Shown here: one piece after another, positions 16,195 to 25,846 of the stretch
How positions within the stretch are numbered: the stretch's first letter is position 1
Layout: each line of letters begins with the position of its first letter
Assembly: GCA_024398815.1 (NCBI GenBank)
Contig: JAKSIL010000010.1
Coordinates: forward strand, 31,800-95,799
Direction: 5' to 3'
DNA length: 64,000 bases
Source of the DNA: Fibrobacter sp.
GTDB lineage: Bacteria; Fibrobacterota; Fibrobacteria; Fibrobacterales; Fibrobacteraceae
The notes under the pieces: model-generated
What the model saw: the letters and a program-made list of their open reading frames with translations, nothing else
Told to the model about the DNA's origin: nothing
Databases searched by the model: none
Made by a program: the position numbers and the translations under genes

Positions 16195-17197
16195 TCCTCA
16201 AGTAAAAGCATTACATATAAATGAAATTTCTGCGGCTGCGATAGCCGGCGTTGAAGGTGGCGTTTTCTACCATGATCCTGTGATGCTCGAGGGTTGCCTT
16301 GACGGTTTGAACATTAAGCCGAACGGAACCTACTGCGATTGCACTCTCGGCGGCGCTGGACATTCTTACGCCATTGCGAACAAACTTGATTCTACGGGAA
16401 CGCTTCACGCTTTTGACCGCGATGAAGATGCCGTTGCGTTTGCCACGAAGCGTATGGCGAATGTGGCTCCGGAATTCGTTGTGCATCCGGTTCGCTTTGG
16501 CGAATTGAAGAACGAAATCGCCGCGAATACTTTGGACGGAATCCTTTATGACCTCGGCATCAGCAGTCATCAGGTGGATGACTCTAGCCGTGGCTTTACA
16601 TTTGTTGGCAACAATCCGCTTGATTTGCGCATGGACCGCCGCGAAGATGTTTCTGCCCAGGAATGGCTCCGCAGCGTGAGCGCCGACGACTTGGCCGATG
16701 CACTCCGCAAGAATGCCGACATGGATCGTGCCTTTAAACTGTCGAGTCGCATTGTGGAACTGGCTGCTTCTACGGCAGCCGCAGGCCGCGATATTCTTCC
16801 GGACGATTTGAAGTCCATCGTCGAAAGCGTGTTCCCCGACAAGAAGCGCGAAGCGAACGGCCTTTTGGCCCGCGTATTCCAGGCGATTCGCATGGAAGTG
16901 AACGGCGAACTCAAGGAAATTGAAGATAGCCTCCGCGCTGCGGTGGATTGCCTCAAGGTGGGCGGTCGCTTGGTGGTGATGAGTTACCATTCCGTAGAAG
17001 ACCGTTGCGTCAAGGATACTTGCGCTGAATTCGAAAAGGCATGCATCTGCCCCGAGAATTTGCCGGTTTGCATGTGCGGCGGCGATCATCAGCGTTTGAA
17101 AAAAGTCAACCGCAAGCCGATTTTGCCCACGGCTGCCGAAATTGCAAAGAATAGCCGGGCACGTTCTGCAAAACTCAGGGTGTACGAAAGAGTATGA
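16181..17197 (+). CDS. rsmH: 16S rRNA (cytosine1402-N4)-methyltransferase
   Basis: 338 aa; the ATG at 16181 with GGGGGA in front is preferred to upstream in-frame codons inside mraZ. Signature FYHDPVMLEGCL near the N-terminus (family HxPV-L), SAM-binding DCTLGGAGHS, DLGISSHQVD and MSYHSVEDRCVK with the conserved SYHSLEDR-like motif. Methylates C1402 of 16S rRNA. About 20 extra N-terminal residues compared with the family. Overlaps mraZ upstream and ftsL by four bases downstream. Confidence 0.95.
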   Translation: MTKSDPQVKALHINEISAAAIAGVEGGVFYHDPVMLEGCLDGLNIKPNGTYCDCTLGGAGHSYAIANKLDSTGTLHAFDRDEDAVAFATKRMANVAPEFVVHPVRFGELKNEIAANTLDGILYDLGISSHQVDDSSRGFTFVGNNPLDLRMDRREDVSAQEWLRSVSADDLADALRKNADMDRAFKLSSRIVELAASTAAAGRDILPDDLKSIVESVFPDKKREANGLLARVFQAIRMEVNGELKEIEDSLRAAVDCLKVGGRLVVMSYHSVEDRCVKDTCAEFEKACICPENLPVCMCGGDHQRLKKVNRKPILPTAAEIAKNSRARSAKLRVYERV

Positions 17198-17511
17198 GCA
17201 AGACGGATAAAATAAAGGCTATCGGCAATTCCAATTGGTCTATCTTCAAGATAGTCCTGGGCGTGGTTGTGCTGCTTTTTGTTTATTGCATGCTGCCTCT
17301 TTACCTGCAGAACCGCTTGAACAGTTTGTTCGAAACGAAGCATAAGCTCTCTGAACAGGTGACCTTCTTGCAGCGCGATGCTCTTATGCTTGAACTCAAG
17401 ATTAACCAGCTTTCTTCTCTGGAAAATCTGTCGAAGTTCGCTGAGGAATCCGAGTTGGACTTGAACTCCGTCCCTGTGAAGGTGATGCCTCAAGGGGGTC
17501 TGGATGAATAA
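17194..17511 (+). CDS. ftsL: FtsL-like divisome protein
   Basis: 105 aa bitopic protein: short cytoplasmic tail, one membrane segment (IVLGVVVLLFVYCMLPLYL, about 21-39), then a leucine-zipper-like coiled coil (LFETKHKLSEQVTFLQRDA). Sequence is poorly conserved in this family; the call rests on topology and on position between rsmH and ftsI. ATG overlaps rsmH, and its last eight bases overlap ftsI. Confidence 0.8.
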   Translation: MSKTDKIKAIGNSNWSIFKIVLGVVVLLFVYCMLPLYLQNRLNSLFETKHKLSEQVTFLQRDALMLELKINQLSSLENLSKFAEESELDLNSVPVKVMPQGGLDE

Positions 17512-19393
17512 GTTCAGACTGGAACCCTTGACTTTCGTGAAATGGCTGGTCATGAGCCTGGTAATTGTCCTTTTGATTCAGACGTTCAATATTCAGGTGT
17601 TGAACCAGAAAGTGTTGCGTTCTAAGACCAAGGACATGGCTGTTCGTTCTAAGAATACCTATGCGGAACGAGGCCTTATCTTGGATAGAAATGGTGTCGT
17701 GCTTGCCGAGAACTTCCGCGATACGTCGAATACGAGCCTGGACTACAGCAGAATTTATTTGCAGGGTAAGCTCGCTTCGCAGGTGGTCGGAAAGCTGGAT
17801 TTTGAAGGCCATGGCAACATGGGTGTCGAACGTGTGTTTGATACTCGCCTTACCGGTGTTGATGGCTTCCGTGTTAGTGTGCAGGACGTTCACCATCGTG
17901 AAATTTACAGCCGCAGTGAAGACGTTGCCGAGGCGGAGCCGGGCAAGAACCTTGTGCTGACCATCGACAAGAATATGCAGGAAATTGTCGAGAAGACTTT
18001 GAAGGATGGCGTTGCCGAATTTTCTGCAAAGAGCGCCAGTGCTGTGGTGGTGGATCCGTATACCGGCGAAATTCTGGCTATGGCAAGTTACCCGACTTTC
18101 GACCCCAATTCCAAAACGCAGGGAATTGGCCGCGTGGCGAAGAATGAAATTGTGGCCATGCCGTACGAACCGGGTTCAACCTTCAAGGTGATTACTGCAG
18201 CTGCCGCTATCGAAAACAAGATTGTGGATCCGCTGAAAGTTTATGCCGACGAGGGAAAATGCTGGCGCTGGTCCACTCGTTCGGAACCCATTTGCGATAC
18301 CCACGTGTATGGCGACATGGATATGGCAGAAGCAATGGTACAGTCTTCAAACATCGTGTTCGGAAAAATAGCCGATGAAGTCGGCGCAGACAAACTTTAC
18401 AGAATGGCACGCAACTTCGGTTTTGGCATGAAAACTTCGGAATTCTTCCATGGCGAAGAATCTGGCCGCTTGTTGCAACCCTATGAATTGACTCGTGACG
18501 ATAGAACCCTCAAGACGATGGGCTTTGGCCACGCGGTGATGGTGACGCCTATCCAGATGGTCATGGCGTATTCAGCGATTGCAAATGGCGGCAAATTGAT
18601 GGAACCCATGATTGTGAAGGAATGGCGCGATAGTCATGGAAATTTGGTTGAGAAGAACGAACCTGTTGAAGTCCGTCGCGTGGTAAGCGAAAGCACGGCC
18701 TCGAAAATCCGTGAAATGCTCAATAGGGTGGTGAACAGCGGTACGGCAAAACGCGTGGCTTCGAAAAAGTTGCCGAATGTGATTTTTGGCGGCAAAACAG
18801 GTACTGCAGAAAAGTACAATCAGGAAACTCGTTCATATGACCGTGAGCATCAAGTGGCTTCGTTTATCGGTTTGGCTCCGGTGGAAGATGCGCGCTATGT
18901 GTGCCTCGTGCTTGTTGACGATCCGCAGAGCAAGCATGTGGGCGGCCTTACCGCAGGTCCGATTTTCCGCCGCATCATGGAAGGCGTTTACTATCATCCG
19001 GAACTTTCGCCCTTGAGCCATAATTTGGCCCAGGTAAAGACGAATGAGTCTTGCGATATCGATTTTATGGGCATGACGAAGGGCGCTGTGAAGAAACTTG
19101 CCGAAAGCAAGAAGTGCAACGTGGTTATGGAAGGCGAGGGAGACCGAGTGGTTTCGCAGCGCAACGACCTGCTTGATTCTTCTGCGACCGTTGTGCAGTT
19201 CGGCGAAACTGTAGCTTCGAAAATGCCGAACTTGAAAGGGCTTTCGCTGAGGGATGCTCTCGAAGTGATGGGAAGCATTCGCGTGAATGTCGAATATTCG
19301 GGCAAGGGTCGCGTCGTGGCCCAAGAACCCAAGGCGGAAACGGCTCTGCATAAGGGCGTTGTTTGCAAACTGACTTTAAAGGAGAAAAGCTGA
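17504..19393 (+). CDS. ftsI: Division transpeptidase FtsI (class B PBP) with a C-terminal PASTA domain
   Basis: 629 aa. N-terminal membrane anchor (WLVMSLVIVLLIQTFNI, about 12-28), dimerisation domain starting AERGLILDRNG, then the transpeptidase with SxxK in EPGSTFKVI, SxN in SSN and KTGTA. The last ~60 residues (MPNLKGLSLRDALEVM onward) form one PASTA domain, as in SpoVD-type proteins and unlike E. coli FtsI. It crosslinks septal peptidoglycan with FtsW. Start overlaps ftsL, stop overlaps murE (TGATG). Confidence 0.95.
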   Translation: MNKFRLEPLTFVKWLVMSLVIVLLIQTFNIQVLNQKVLRSKTKDMAVRSKNTYAERGLILDRNGVVLAENFRDTSNTSLDYSRIYLQGKLASQVVGKLDFEGHGNMGVERVFDTRLTGVDGFRVSVQDVHHREIYSRSEDVAEAEPGKNLVLTIDKNMQEIVEKTLKDGVAEFSAKSASAVVVDPYTGEILAMASYPTFDPNSKTQGIGRVAKNEIVAMPYEPGSTFKVITAAAAIENKIVDPLKVYADEGKCWRWSTRSEPICDTHVYGDMDMAEAMVQSSNIVFGKIADEVGADKLYRMARNFGFGMKTSEFFHGEESGRLLQPYELTRDDRTLKTMGFGHAVMVTPIQMVMAYSAIANGGKLMEPMIVKEWRDSHGNLVEKNEPVEVRRVVSESTASKIREMLNRVVNSGTAKRVASKKLPNVIFGGKTGTAEKYNQETRSYDREHQVASFIGLAPVEDARYVCLVLVDDPQSKHVGGLTAGPIFRRIMEGVYYHPELSPLSHNLAQVKTNESCDIDFMGMTKGAVKKLAESKKCNVVMEGEGDRVVSQRNDLLDSSATVVQFGETVASKMPNLKGLSLRDALEVMGSIRVNVEYSGKGRVVAQEPKAETALHKGVVCKLTLKEKS

Positions 19394-20805
19394 TGATTTC
19401 GGAAGGGCTTTTGAATAAGTTGTCCGTAACAGGGCTTTGTGATGATTCCCGTAGAGTGAAACCGGGCAATCTATTTTTCTCCATCCCTGCCGCAGGTTAC
19501 GAGGAATTTGCCCGCAGTGCGGTTGCCGCTGGTGCCGCAGCTGTCGTCGGTGAAACTCCCGCACCCGAAGGACTCACTTCCAAGTGGATTCAGGTGGCCG
19601 ATGTGAAACTCGCTCGTCTTGAAGCGGCTCGGTTGTTTTACAAGAATCCGTTTGAAAAGCTTTCTTGCCATGCTGTCACTGGTACGAATGGCAAAACGAC
19701 AAGCGCTTTTTTGATGAACGCCATGCTTGAGGCGGCGGGCCACAAGGTTGCCCTCTTGGGAACCATCAAGAATAAAATTGGAGACACCTCCGTACCGGCA
19801 ACACTTACGACACCGGGTCTTTTGGACTTGTTCGCTTTTGCTGCAAAGGCTGTTACCGCGGGTTGCACCGACTTGGTCATGGAAACTTCGTCGCATTCCC
19901 TGCATCAGGGGCGTGTGGCTGGAATCAGCTTCAAGAGCGGCTTGTTCAGCAATTTGACGCAGGATCATCTGGATTACCACAAGACCATGGACGCCTATTT
20001 CGAAGCCAAGAAGTTGCTCTTTACGAAGTATCTTGCCGAAAATGGCGTGGCTGTCATCAACGTGGATGATTCCTATGGCGAAAAACTGTTTGACAGCTTG
20101 ACATGCAAAAAGGTGGCTGTATCCCGTCTTGGCAAGGAAAAGGCTTTTGTTAAGCCGGAAGGATGCGTCAAGAATACGGAAGATGGGCTTGAATTCTTGC
20201 TTCCGATGATTGCTGGCGAAAAGTTCGAGACTCCGCTGTGCGGCGATTTTAACGTGGATAACGTGTTGCTGGTGATTGCTTGGGCGAATGCCGTTGGCGT
20301 GCCTGAACTTTCCGTGCGTGCGGCGCTTGCCTCGATTCGCGTTCCGGGCCGTTTTGAAAAGGTCTGGAACAAGGATGGAAAGCATGTGATTGTGGACTAT
20401 GCTCATACTCCCGATGCTCTTGAACGCGTGCTGAATACGGCTCGTAGCCTTTGCCGCGGAAACTTGAGCGTTGTCTTTGGATGCGGCGGTGACCGCGACA
20501 AGACGAAACGCCCGATTATGGGGTCGATTGCCGAACGCCTTGCCGATAAGGCTTGGCTCACGAGCGACAATCCGCGCACTGAAAATCCCGCCGACATCAT
20601 TAGCGACGTGTGCGCAGGGATGACCACCAAGAAGTTTGTGGTGGTGGAAGACCGCGAACACGCTATTGTGGGGGCCTGCAACGAACTTTGCGATGGTGAC
20701 TGGCTGGTGATTGCCGGCAAGGGCCACGAAGACTACCAAATCGTCGGAAAGACGAAACACCATTTTGACGACCGCGAAATTGCGGTGAAGGCCATGGAAA
20801 AGTAG
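19393..20805 (+). CDS. murE: UDP-MurNAc-tripeptide synthetase, meso-DAP type
   Basis: 470 aa; ATG at 19393 with GGAG at 19381-19384. Mur-ligase ATP loop VTGTNGKTTSAF, and TSDNPRTENP near residue 395: the DNPR motif selects meso-diaminopimelate. Thus the wall is DAP-type, expected for a Gram-negative. TGATG overlap with ftsI; murF follows after one base. Confidence 0.95.
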   Translation: MISEGLLNKLSVTGLCDDSRRVKPGNLFFSIPAAGYEEFARSAVAAGAAAVVGETPAPEGLTSKWIQVADVKLARLEAARLFYKNPFEKLSCHAVTGTNGKTTSAFLMNAMLEAAGHKVALLGTIKNKIGDTSVPATLTTPGLLDLFAFAAKAVTAGCTDLVMETSSHSLHQGRVAGISFKSGLFSNLTQDHLDYHKTMDAYFEAKKLLFTKYLAENGVAVINVDDSYGEKLFDSLTCKKVAVSRLGKEKAFVKPEGCVKNTEDGLEFLLPMIAGEKFETPLCGDFNVDNVLLVIAWANAVGVPELSVRAALASIRVPGRFEKVWNKDGKHVIVDYAHTPDALERVLNTARSLCRGNLSVVFGCGGDRDKTKRPIMGSIAERLADKAWLTSDNPRTENPADIISDVCAGMTTKKFVVVEDREHAIVGACNELCDGDWLVIAGKGHEDYQIVGKTKHHFDDREIAVKAMEK

Positions 20806-20806
20806 A

Positions 20807-22204
20807 ATGATCAAGTTGGATTTGACAGTTCAAGAGATGCTCGACATCCTGGAAACCACGGCAGTGGGTGTTCCGGCGAAATCTCTTAAACGCAAGGTGA
20901 ATCTTTGCATGGATTCACGAGAAAAGGCCAAGGGCGTCGTGTTCTGGCCTATCAAGGGCGTTCGTTTTGATGCCCACCAGTTTGTTAACCAAATGGAAAA
21001 GGATGGAGCGCTCATGAGCGTTGTTAACCAAGAAGCCGTAGAACAGTATTCCTCGAAACTCGAATCCTTCAAGATGTATGCTCCGGTAGATGATTCCACC
21101 AAGGCTCTTCTCAAACTGGCAAAGGGCTATCAAAGGCGCTTCAATGTGAAAAAAGTCGCCATTACCGGTAGCAACGGCAAGACGACGACCAAGGAAATGA
21201 CCAAGGCCGTGCTTTCGATGAAGTTCAACACTCATGCCACCCAAGGAAATTTCAACAACCATATTGGCGTGCCCATGACGCTTTTCCAGTTGAAGCACAG
21301 CCACGAAGCTGCCGTCATTGAAATGGGCACCAGCGGCCCCGATGAAATTCGTCCGCTTTCCTTGGCAACAGAACCCGATGTGGCCGTGATTACGAATATC
21401 GGCGCAAGCCATTTGGAACGCCTTCACGATTTGGACGGCGTGTTCGGCGAAAAAATCACCATCAAGGAAGGTCTTAAGAAGGGCGGAATCTTGATTGTGA
21501 ACGCTGACGATCAGCGCCTTTGCAAGGTGAAAAGCACCAAGAACATGAAGGTGATCACCTTTGGTGTAAATCGTGGCATGTACAGACCTGAAAAGCTCAC
21601 CTGGAACGAAAACGACTGCGCCAGTTTCTATATCGGACGCACCCGCTTTGAGCTGAACGTTCCTGGAACGCACAATTTGTACGACGCTCTCGCCGCTATT
21701 GCCGTGGGCGAGGCTTTCCGTATCGCCAAGAAGGATATCGCAACGGCGCTTTGCAACTATCGCGCTACCAACATGCGCATGGAATTCAAGAAGGCGAACG
21801 GCTTCAAGATTGTTTCGGACTGCTACAACGCGAATCCGTCTTCGACGAAGATGGCTTTACAGACTATCGGAAATATGAAGACTTCCGGCAAGCGTATCGC
21901 TGTACTTGGCGATATGCTGGAACTGGGTAAGGAAAGCGCCAATTTGCATGCTCAGATTGGTGCCATGGTGCCAGAAATGAATTTCGACTTGCTCATTACC
22001 GTTGGTAAGGATGCCAGGAACTATGTACGTGGCGCCAAGTCCCGCGGCATGAAGGCCGTGTTCCACTTTGGCTCTGTGCAGGACGTGATTGAATTTTTGA
22101 GCGATACTGTTGCCGAGGGCGACGTGCTTTTGATAAAGGGAAGCCGTGGCATGCACATGGAACAGGTCGTTAACGCACTTTTGAAATTGACACCCGTGGT
22201 TTAA
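20807..22204 (+). CDS. murF: UDP-MurNAc-tripeptide:D-Ala-D-Ala ligase
   Basis: 465 aa. ATP loop ITGSNGKTTTKEM, VIEMGTSGPDEI and NPSSTKMAL are MurF signatures. It adds D-Ala-D-Ala to complete the pentapeptide. In most clusters mraY and murD come next; here ftsW follows after 14 bases. Confidence 0.95.
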   Translation: MIKLDLTVQEMLDILETTAVGVPAKSLKRKVNLCMDSREKAKGVVFWPIKGVRFDAHQFVNQMEKDGALMSVVNQEAVEQYSSKLESFKMYAPVDDSTKALLKLAKGYQRRFNVKKVAITGSNGKTTTKEMTKAVLSMKFNTHATQGNFNNHIGVPMTLFQLKHSHEAAVIEMGTSGPDEIRPLSLATEPDVAVITNIGASHLERLHDLDGVFGEKITIKEGLKKGGILIVNADDQRLCKVKSTKNMKVITFGVNRGMYRPEKLTWNENDCASFYIGRTRFELNVPGTHNLYDALAAIAVGEAFRIAKKDIATALCNYRATNMRMEFKKANGFKIVSDCYNANPSSTKMALQTIGNMKTSGKRIAVLGDMLELGKESANLHAQIGAMVPEMNFDLLITVGKDARNYVRGAKSRGMKAVFHFGSVQDVIEFLSDTVAEGDVLLIKGSRGMHMEQVVNALLKLTPVV

Positions 22205-22218
22205 GGTTTTTGAATTTA

Positions 22219-23391
22219 ATGGCAACAGCAACTAAGACAACTGGCGTGAACAAGCTTTTGCTCTTATCGACACTCGTGTTGATATGCTTTGGGCTTGTTG
22301 TCGTTTATACGGCGTCGTCGACCCACGCAAGAGTTCTTGGATTCTCGACGGAATACTACCTGATGGCACATTGCCGCAAGGTGGTTATTGCGATTGCCTT
22401 TATGTTTGCCGCCGCAAAATTTGACTATTCAATATGGAAGAAGTTTGCACGCTTGATTTTTGCCGTGGGTTGCGTGCTCACGTTAGCCACCATTGTTGCG
22501 GGTGGCGATGTGAAGGGCGCTTCCCGTTGGATTTGGGGCATTCAGCCGTCTGAAATTTTGAAGCTTGGGCTTGTGACCATGATTTGCGTCAAGTTGAGCG
22601 AAGCCGGGCTTGAAATAAAGTCGCTGAAGTGCAGCCTGATCCAGCCTGGTGTGCCGTTCGTAATAGCTGCGATTTTGCTTTTGCTCCAGCCGAACTATTC
22701 CATGCTCGTCATGTTCTCGGGAATAACGCTTACGCTTCTCGTCGTGGCGGGCGCACGTGCGAAGTATGTGTTGCCGGCGGTGGGCTTCGGATCTTTGATG
22801 GCCATTATCGCCATGCTGGTGACGACTCATACTCGTGCGCGAATTTTGGCGTTCTTCAACCCTGCGGAAAATCAGGTTTCTTCGATGCAGGGGGAACGCG
22901 CTATCGAGGCTCTTGGCAATGGTGGCATTTTTGGAACAGGCATTGGCATGGGCATGCAGAAGTTGGGCTATCTGCCCGAGGCCCATAAAGACGTGGTTTA
23001 CGCTGTGATTGGCGAGGAATTCGGTTTTGTCGGAACGTTCGTTGTTTTGCTCTTGTTCGCATGCATTTTCTACCAGGGCTTTGAAATCGCGAGAAATTCT
23101 TCGACGCGCTTTGGAAAGTATATGGCGGTTGCTTTGACCATTTCGCTGTTCTTTAACTTCTTGGTTCACGTGGCGGTGAGTACGGACTTGTTCCCGACTA
23201 CGGGGCAGCCTTTGCCGTTCCTCAGCTTTGGTGGCACCAATTTGATTTTCTCCAGCCTGTTTATTGGAATTCTTTTGAACATCTCCAAGTCGGGTACGGG
23301 TAAAAAGATTAGTGAACCTTACATGGGTATAGATGAAGGGGCGAGAGCCCATACATTTAGTGGTTTTGAAAATACGAGGACTGAAACATGA
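22219..23391 (+). CDS. ftsW: Peptidoglycan polymerase FtsW
   Basis: 390 aa SEDS protein with about ten membrane segments. ATG at 22219 is preferred to a TTG nine bases upstream. Signatures include YTASSTHA in the first segment, GGDVKGASRWIW (catalytic-loop region), PEAHKDVVYAVIGEEFGF and the final LPFLSFGGTNL. Polymerises lipid II with FtsI. Replaces the usual mraY-murD-ftsW order with murF-ftsW. Overlaps murG by four bases. Confidence 0.95.
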   Translation: MATATKTTGVNKLLLLSTLVLICFGLVVVYTASSTHARVLGFSTEYYLMAHCRKVVIAIAFMFAAAKFDYSIWKKFARLIFAVGCVLTLATIVAGGDVKGASRWIWGIQPSEILKLGLVTMICVKLSEAGLEIKSLKCSLIQPGVPFVIAAILLLLQPNYSMLVMFSGITLTLLVVAGARAKYVLPAVGFGSLMAIIAMLVTTHTRARILAFFNPAENQVSSMQGERAIEALGNGGIFGTGIGMGMQKLGYLPEAHKDVVYAVIGEEFGFVGTFVVLLLFACIFYQGFEIARNSSTRFGKYMAVALTISLFFNFLVHVAVSTDLFPTTGQPLPFLSFGGTNLIFSSLFIGILLNISKSGTGKKISEPYMGIDEGARAHTFSGFENTRTET

Positions 23392-24464
23392 AAAAGTTCC
23401 TATTTGTATGCGGTGGCACGGGTGGCCACATTTTCCCGGCAGTAGCTATTGCCGAAAGTCTTAAAAAGCAGGGCATAACGGATATTACCTTTGCCGGCCG
23501 TAAGGATTCTATGGAAGAACGCCTGGTGGCAAAGAATTGGCCCTACGAATACATTACGGCGGAACCTCTGCATCGTGGACCATTCCTCAAGAACTTGGCT
23601 TTGCCTTTTAAACTTTCCAAGTCCTTGGTTCGCGCCAAGAGCGTCGTGAAAAAGATTAATCCCGATGTCGTCGTGGCTACGGGCGGTTATGTTTCGCTCC
23701 CCATTGTGCTTGCTGCGGGAAAACTTGGAATTCCTGTTTATCTGCAAGAACAGAACGCTGTCGCTGGTGTCGCGAACAGGGTCGGCTCGCGTTATGCGAA
23801 GACCATTTTCGTGACGTCGGAAGATGCCGCCAAGGGATTCCCTGCTGAAAAGTGCATGGTCTTCGGAAACCCGGTCCGTGAACTCCCTAAGGCCGATGAA
23901 CTCAAGCGCCCGGCGGAATTTGCCGAAGGCAAAAAGGCTGTATTTATCGTGGGCGGTTCCCAGGGTGCTGTTGGAATCAACAATAAGATTGAAGAAAGCA
24001 TCAAGAGAATTACAGCTCGTGACGATGTTTCCGTTGTTTGGCAGGTGGGCGTGAAGAACGTCGAAGCCATTCAGGAACGCCTCAAGGACTTGAATTTGAA
24101 GAATGTGACCGTCTGCGGTTTTCTGGATGGGATTTATGCCTACATGAAGTACGCCGATGTCATCATCAGCCGTGCAGGTGCGTCTGCCCTCGCTGAAATT
24201 CTTGCTTTTGGCAAACCCTCCATTTTGCTTCCGTTCCCGCACGCGACTGCGAATCACCAGGAACATAATGCCCGTGTGATTGAAAAGGCTGGGGCTTGCT
24301 TAGTGGAACTCGATAGCGATAAGAATGAACTTTGGGATAAAGTAGAATCCCTGCTTGGAAACGAAGAAAAATTGAGCGCGATGGCTGCAGCCGCCCAGAA
24401 GCTTGGAATGCCCGATGCTGCGGACCAGATTGCGAACGTTATTTTGTCAAAGGAAATGAAGTAA
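23388..24464 (+). CDS. murG: UDP-GlcNAc:undecaprenyl-PP-MurNAc-pentapeptide GlcNAc transferase
   Basis: 358 aa GT28 enzyme. N-terminal glycine loop CGGTGGHIFPAVA, second loop FIVGGSQGAVGIN, and the UDP-GlcNAc site with SRAGASALAEI and FPHATANHQEHNA. Makes lipid II on the inner leaflet. ATGA overlap with ftsW; one-base overlap with murC. Confidence 0.96.
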   Translation: MKKFLFVCGGTGGHIFPAVAIAESLKKQGITDITFAGRKDSMEERLVAKNWPYEYITAEPLHRGPFLKNLALPFKLSKSLVRAKSVVKKINPDVVVATGGYVSLPIVLAAGKLGIPVYLQEQNAVAGVANRVGSRYAKTIFVTSEDAAKGFPAEKCMVFGNPVRELPKADELKRPAEFAEGKKAVFIVGGSQGAVGINNKIEESIKRITARDDVSVVWQVGVKNVEAIQERLKDLNLKNVTVCGFLDGIYAYMKYADVIISRAGASALAEILAFGKPSILLPFPHATANHQEHNARVIEKAGACLVELDSDKNELWDKVESLLGNEEKLSAMAAAAQKLGMPDAADQIANVILSKEMK

Positions 24465-25846
24465 TGCAGATTAATGATTGTAAACGTGTTCGTCGCCTGC
24501 ATTTTGTCGGCATCGGCGGAGCCGGAATGTCTGGTATTGCAGAAGTATTGCACGAAAACGGTTTCGAAGTGAGCGGTTCTGACATGGGCGAAGGCCCGGT
24601 CATAGAATATCTCAAGAATTTGGGTATTCGAGTGGACCCGAAGCATGAAGCTTGCAATGTGGCTAACGCTGACTTGGTGGTTTATTCTTCTGCTATTCCT
24701 TACGATAATCCTGAACTTGTGGAAGCGCGTAATCGTAGGATTCCTGTTATTCGTCGTGCAGAAATGCTTGGCGAATTGATGCGTCTCAAGTACACTCTTG
24801 CCATCGCCGGTACTCACGGCAAGACGACGACTACGTCTATCGTGGGACAAATTTGGGAAGAAGCCGGCCTCGACCCGACAATTATCGTCGGCGGTGTCGT
24901 GAAGGGGAAGGGAAGCGGCGCAAAGGTGGGCCGTGGAGACTACCTGATTGCCGAAAGTGATGAGTTTGACCGCAGTTTCCTTTCGATGATGCCGAGCTCT
25001 GCCATTGTTACAAACATTGACGCAGACCACTTGGATACTTACGAAAACATTGAAGAAATCAAGGATGCCTTTGTTCAGTTCGTGAACAAGATTCCGTTCT
25101 ATGGTCAGGCCATTCTTTGCCTGGATGACCCGAATGTGCAGGCGATTTTGAGCCGTGTGCGCAAGCCTGTAATCACTTACGGTTTCAGCCGTCAGGCCAA
25201 ATATCGCGTTGACAATCTGACATTTGTGAAGGGCTTCCCGCATTTTGAAATATTGAATGACGGCAAGAGCCTGGGCGAATTCCAGCTGAAGATTCCCGGA
25301 CGCCATAATGTGCTGAATGCTACCGCCGCTGTGGCGCTTGCCATGGAAGAAGGCATTTCTCCCGATGTCGCTCGTAAAGCTTGTTCCGAATTTGAAGGCG
25401 TCACTCGTCGCTTTGAATTTATTGGTGAAAAGAATGGCGTGATGGTGTTTGACGATTATGCCCACCATCCGACGGAAGCGACCGCTACTTTGCTCGGCTT
25501 CCGCGAAGCTTTCCCGGACAAGCGCATTATTGTAGCTTTCCAACCGCATTTGTTTACGAGAACTCGTGACCAGCACGAAGCTTTCGGCTGCGCTTTTGCG
25601 AACTGCGACGTGCTTTTGGCAACGGACATTTATCCCGCCCGCGAACGCCCAATCGAAGGTGTGACGGGCGCTCTTGTGGCAAACAGCGCGAGCGACCGCG
25701 GACATCGCAATGCTCGCTTTGTTGGCGACCAGTTGAATATCTTGCCCATCTTGAAAGAAGAACTGCGTGAAAACGACGTGGTCGTCTTGATGGGAGCCGG
25801 CAACATCTACAAACTTGGAACACGCATTTTGGAGGAATGCATTTGA
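24464..25846 (+). CDS. murC: UDP-MurNAc:L-alanine ligase
   Basis: 460 aa. N-terminal HFVGIGGAGMSGIAEVL (UDP-substrate domain) and ATP loop AGTHGKTTTTS; DDYAHHPTEATATL in the C-terminal domain is typical for MurC. First amino-acid addition in the murein pathway. TAATG overlap with murG; its stop overlaps the ftsQ start. Confidence 0.96.
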   Translation: MQINDCKRVRRLHFVGIGGAGMSGIAEVLHENGFEVSGSDMGEGPVIEYLKNLGIRVDPKHEACNVANADLVVYSSAIPYDNPELVEARNRRIPVIRRAEMLGELMRLKYTLAIAGTHGKTTTTSIVGQIWEEAGLDPTIIVGGVVKGKGSGAKVGRGDYLIAESDEFDRSFLSMMPSSAIVTNIDADHLDTYENIEEIKDAFVQFVNKIPFYGQAILCLDDPNVQAILSRVRKPVITYGFSRQAKYRVDNLTFVKGFPHFEILNDGKSLGEFQLKIPGRHNVLNATAAVALAMEEGISPDVARKACSEFEGVTRRFEFIGEKNGVMVFDDYAHHPTEATATLLGFREAFPDKRIIVAFQPHLFTRTRDQHEAFGCAFANCDVLLATDIYPARERPIEGVTGALVANSASDRGHRNARFVGDQLNILPILKEELRENDVVVLMGAGNIYKLGTRILEECI

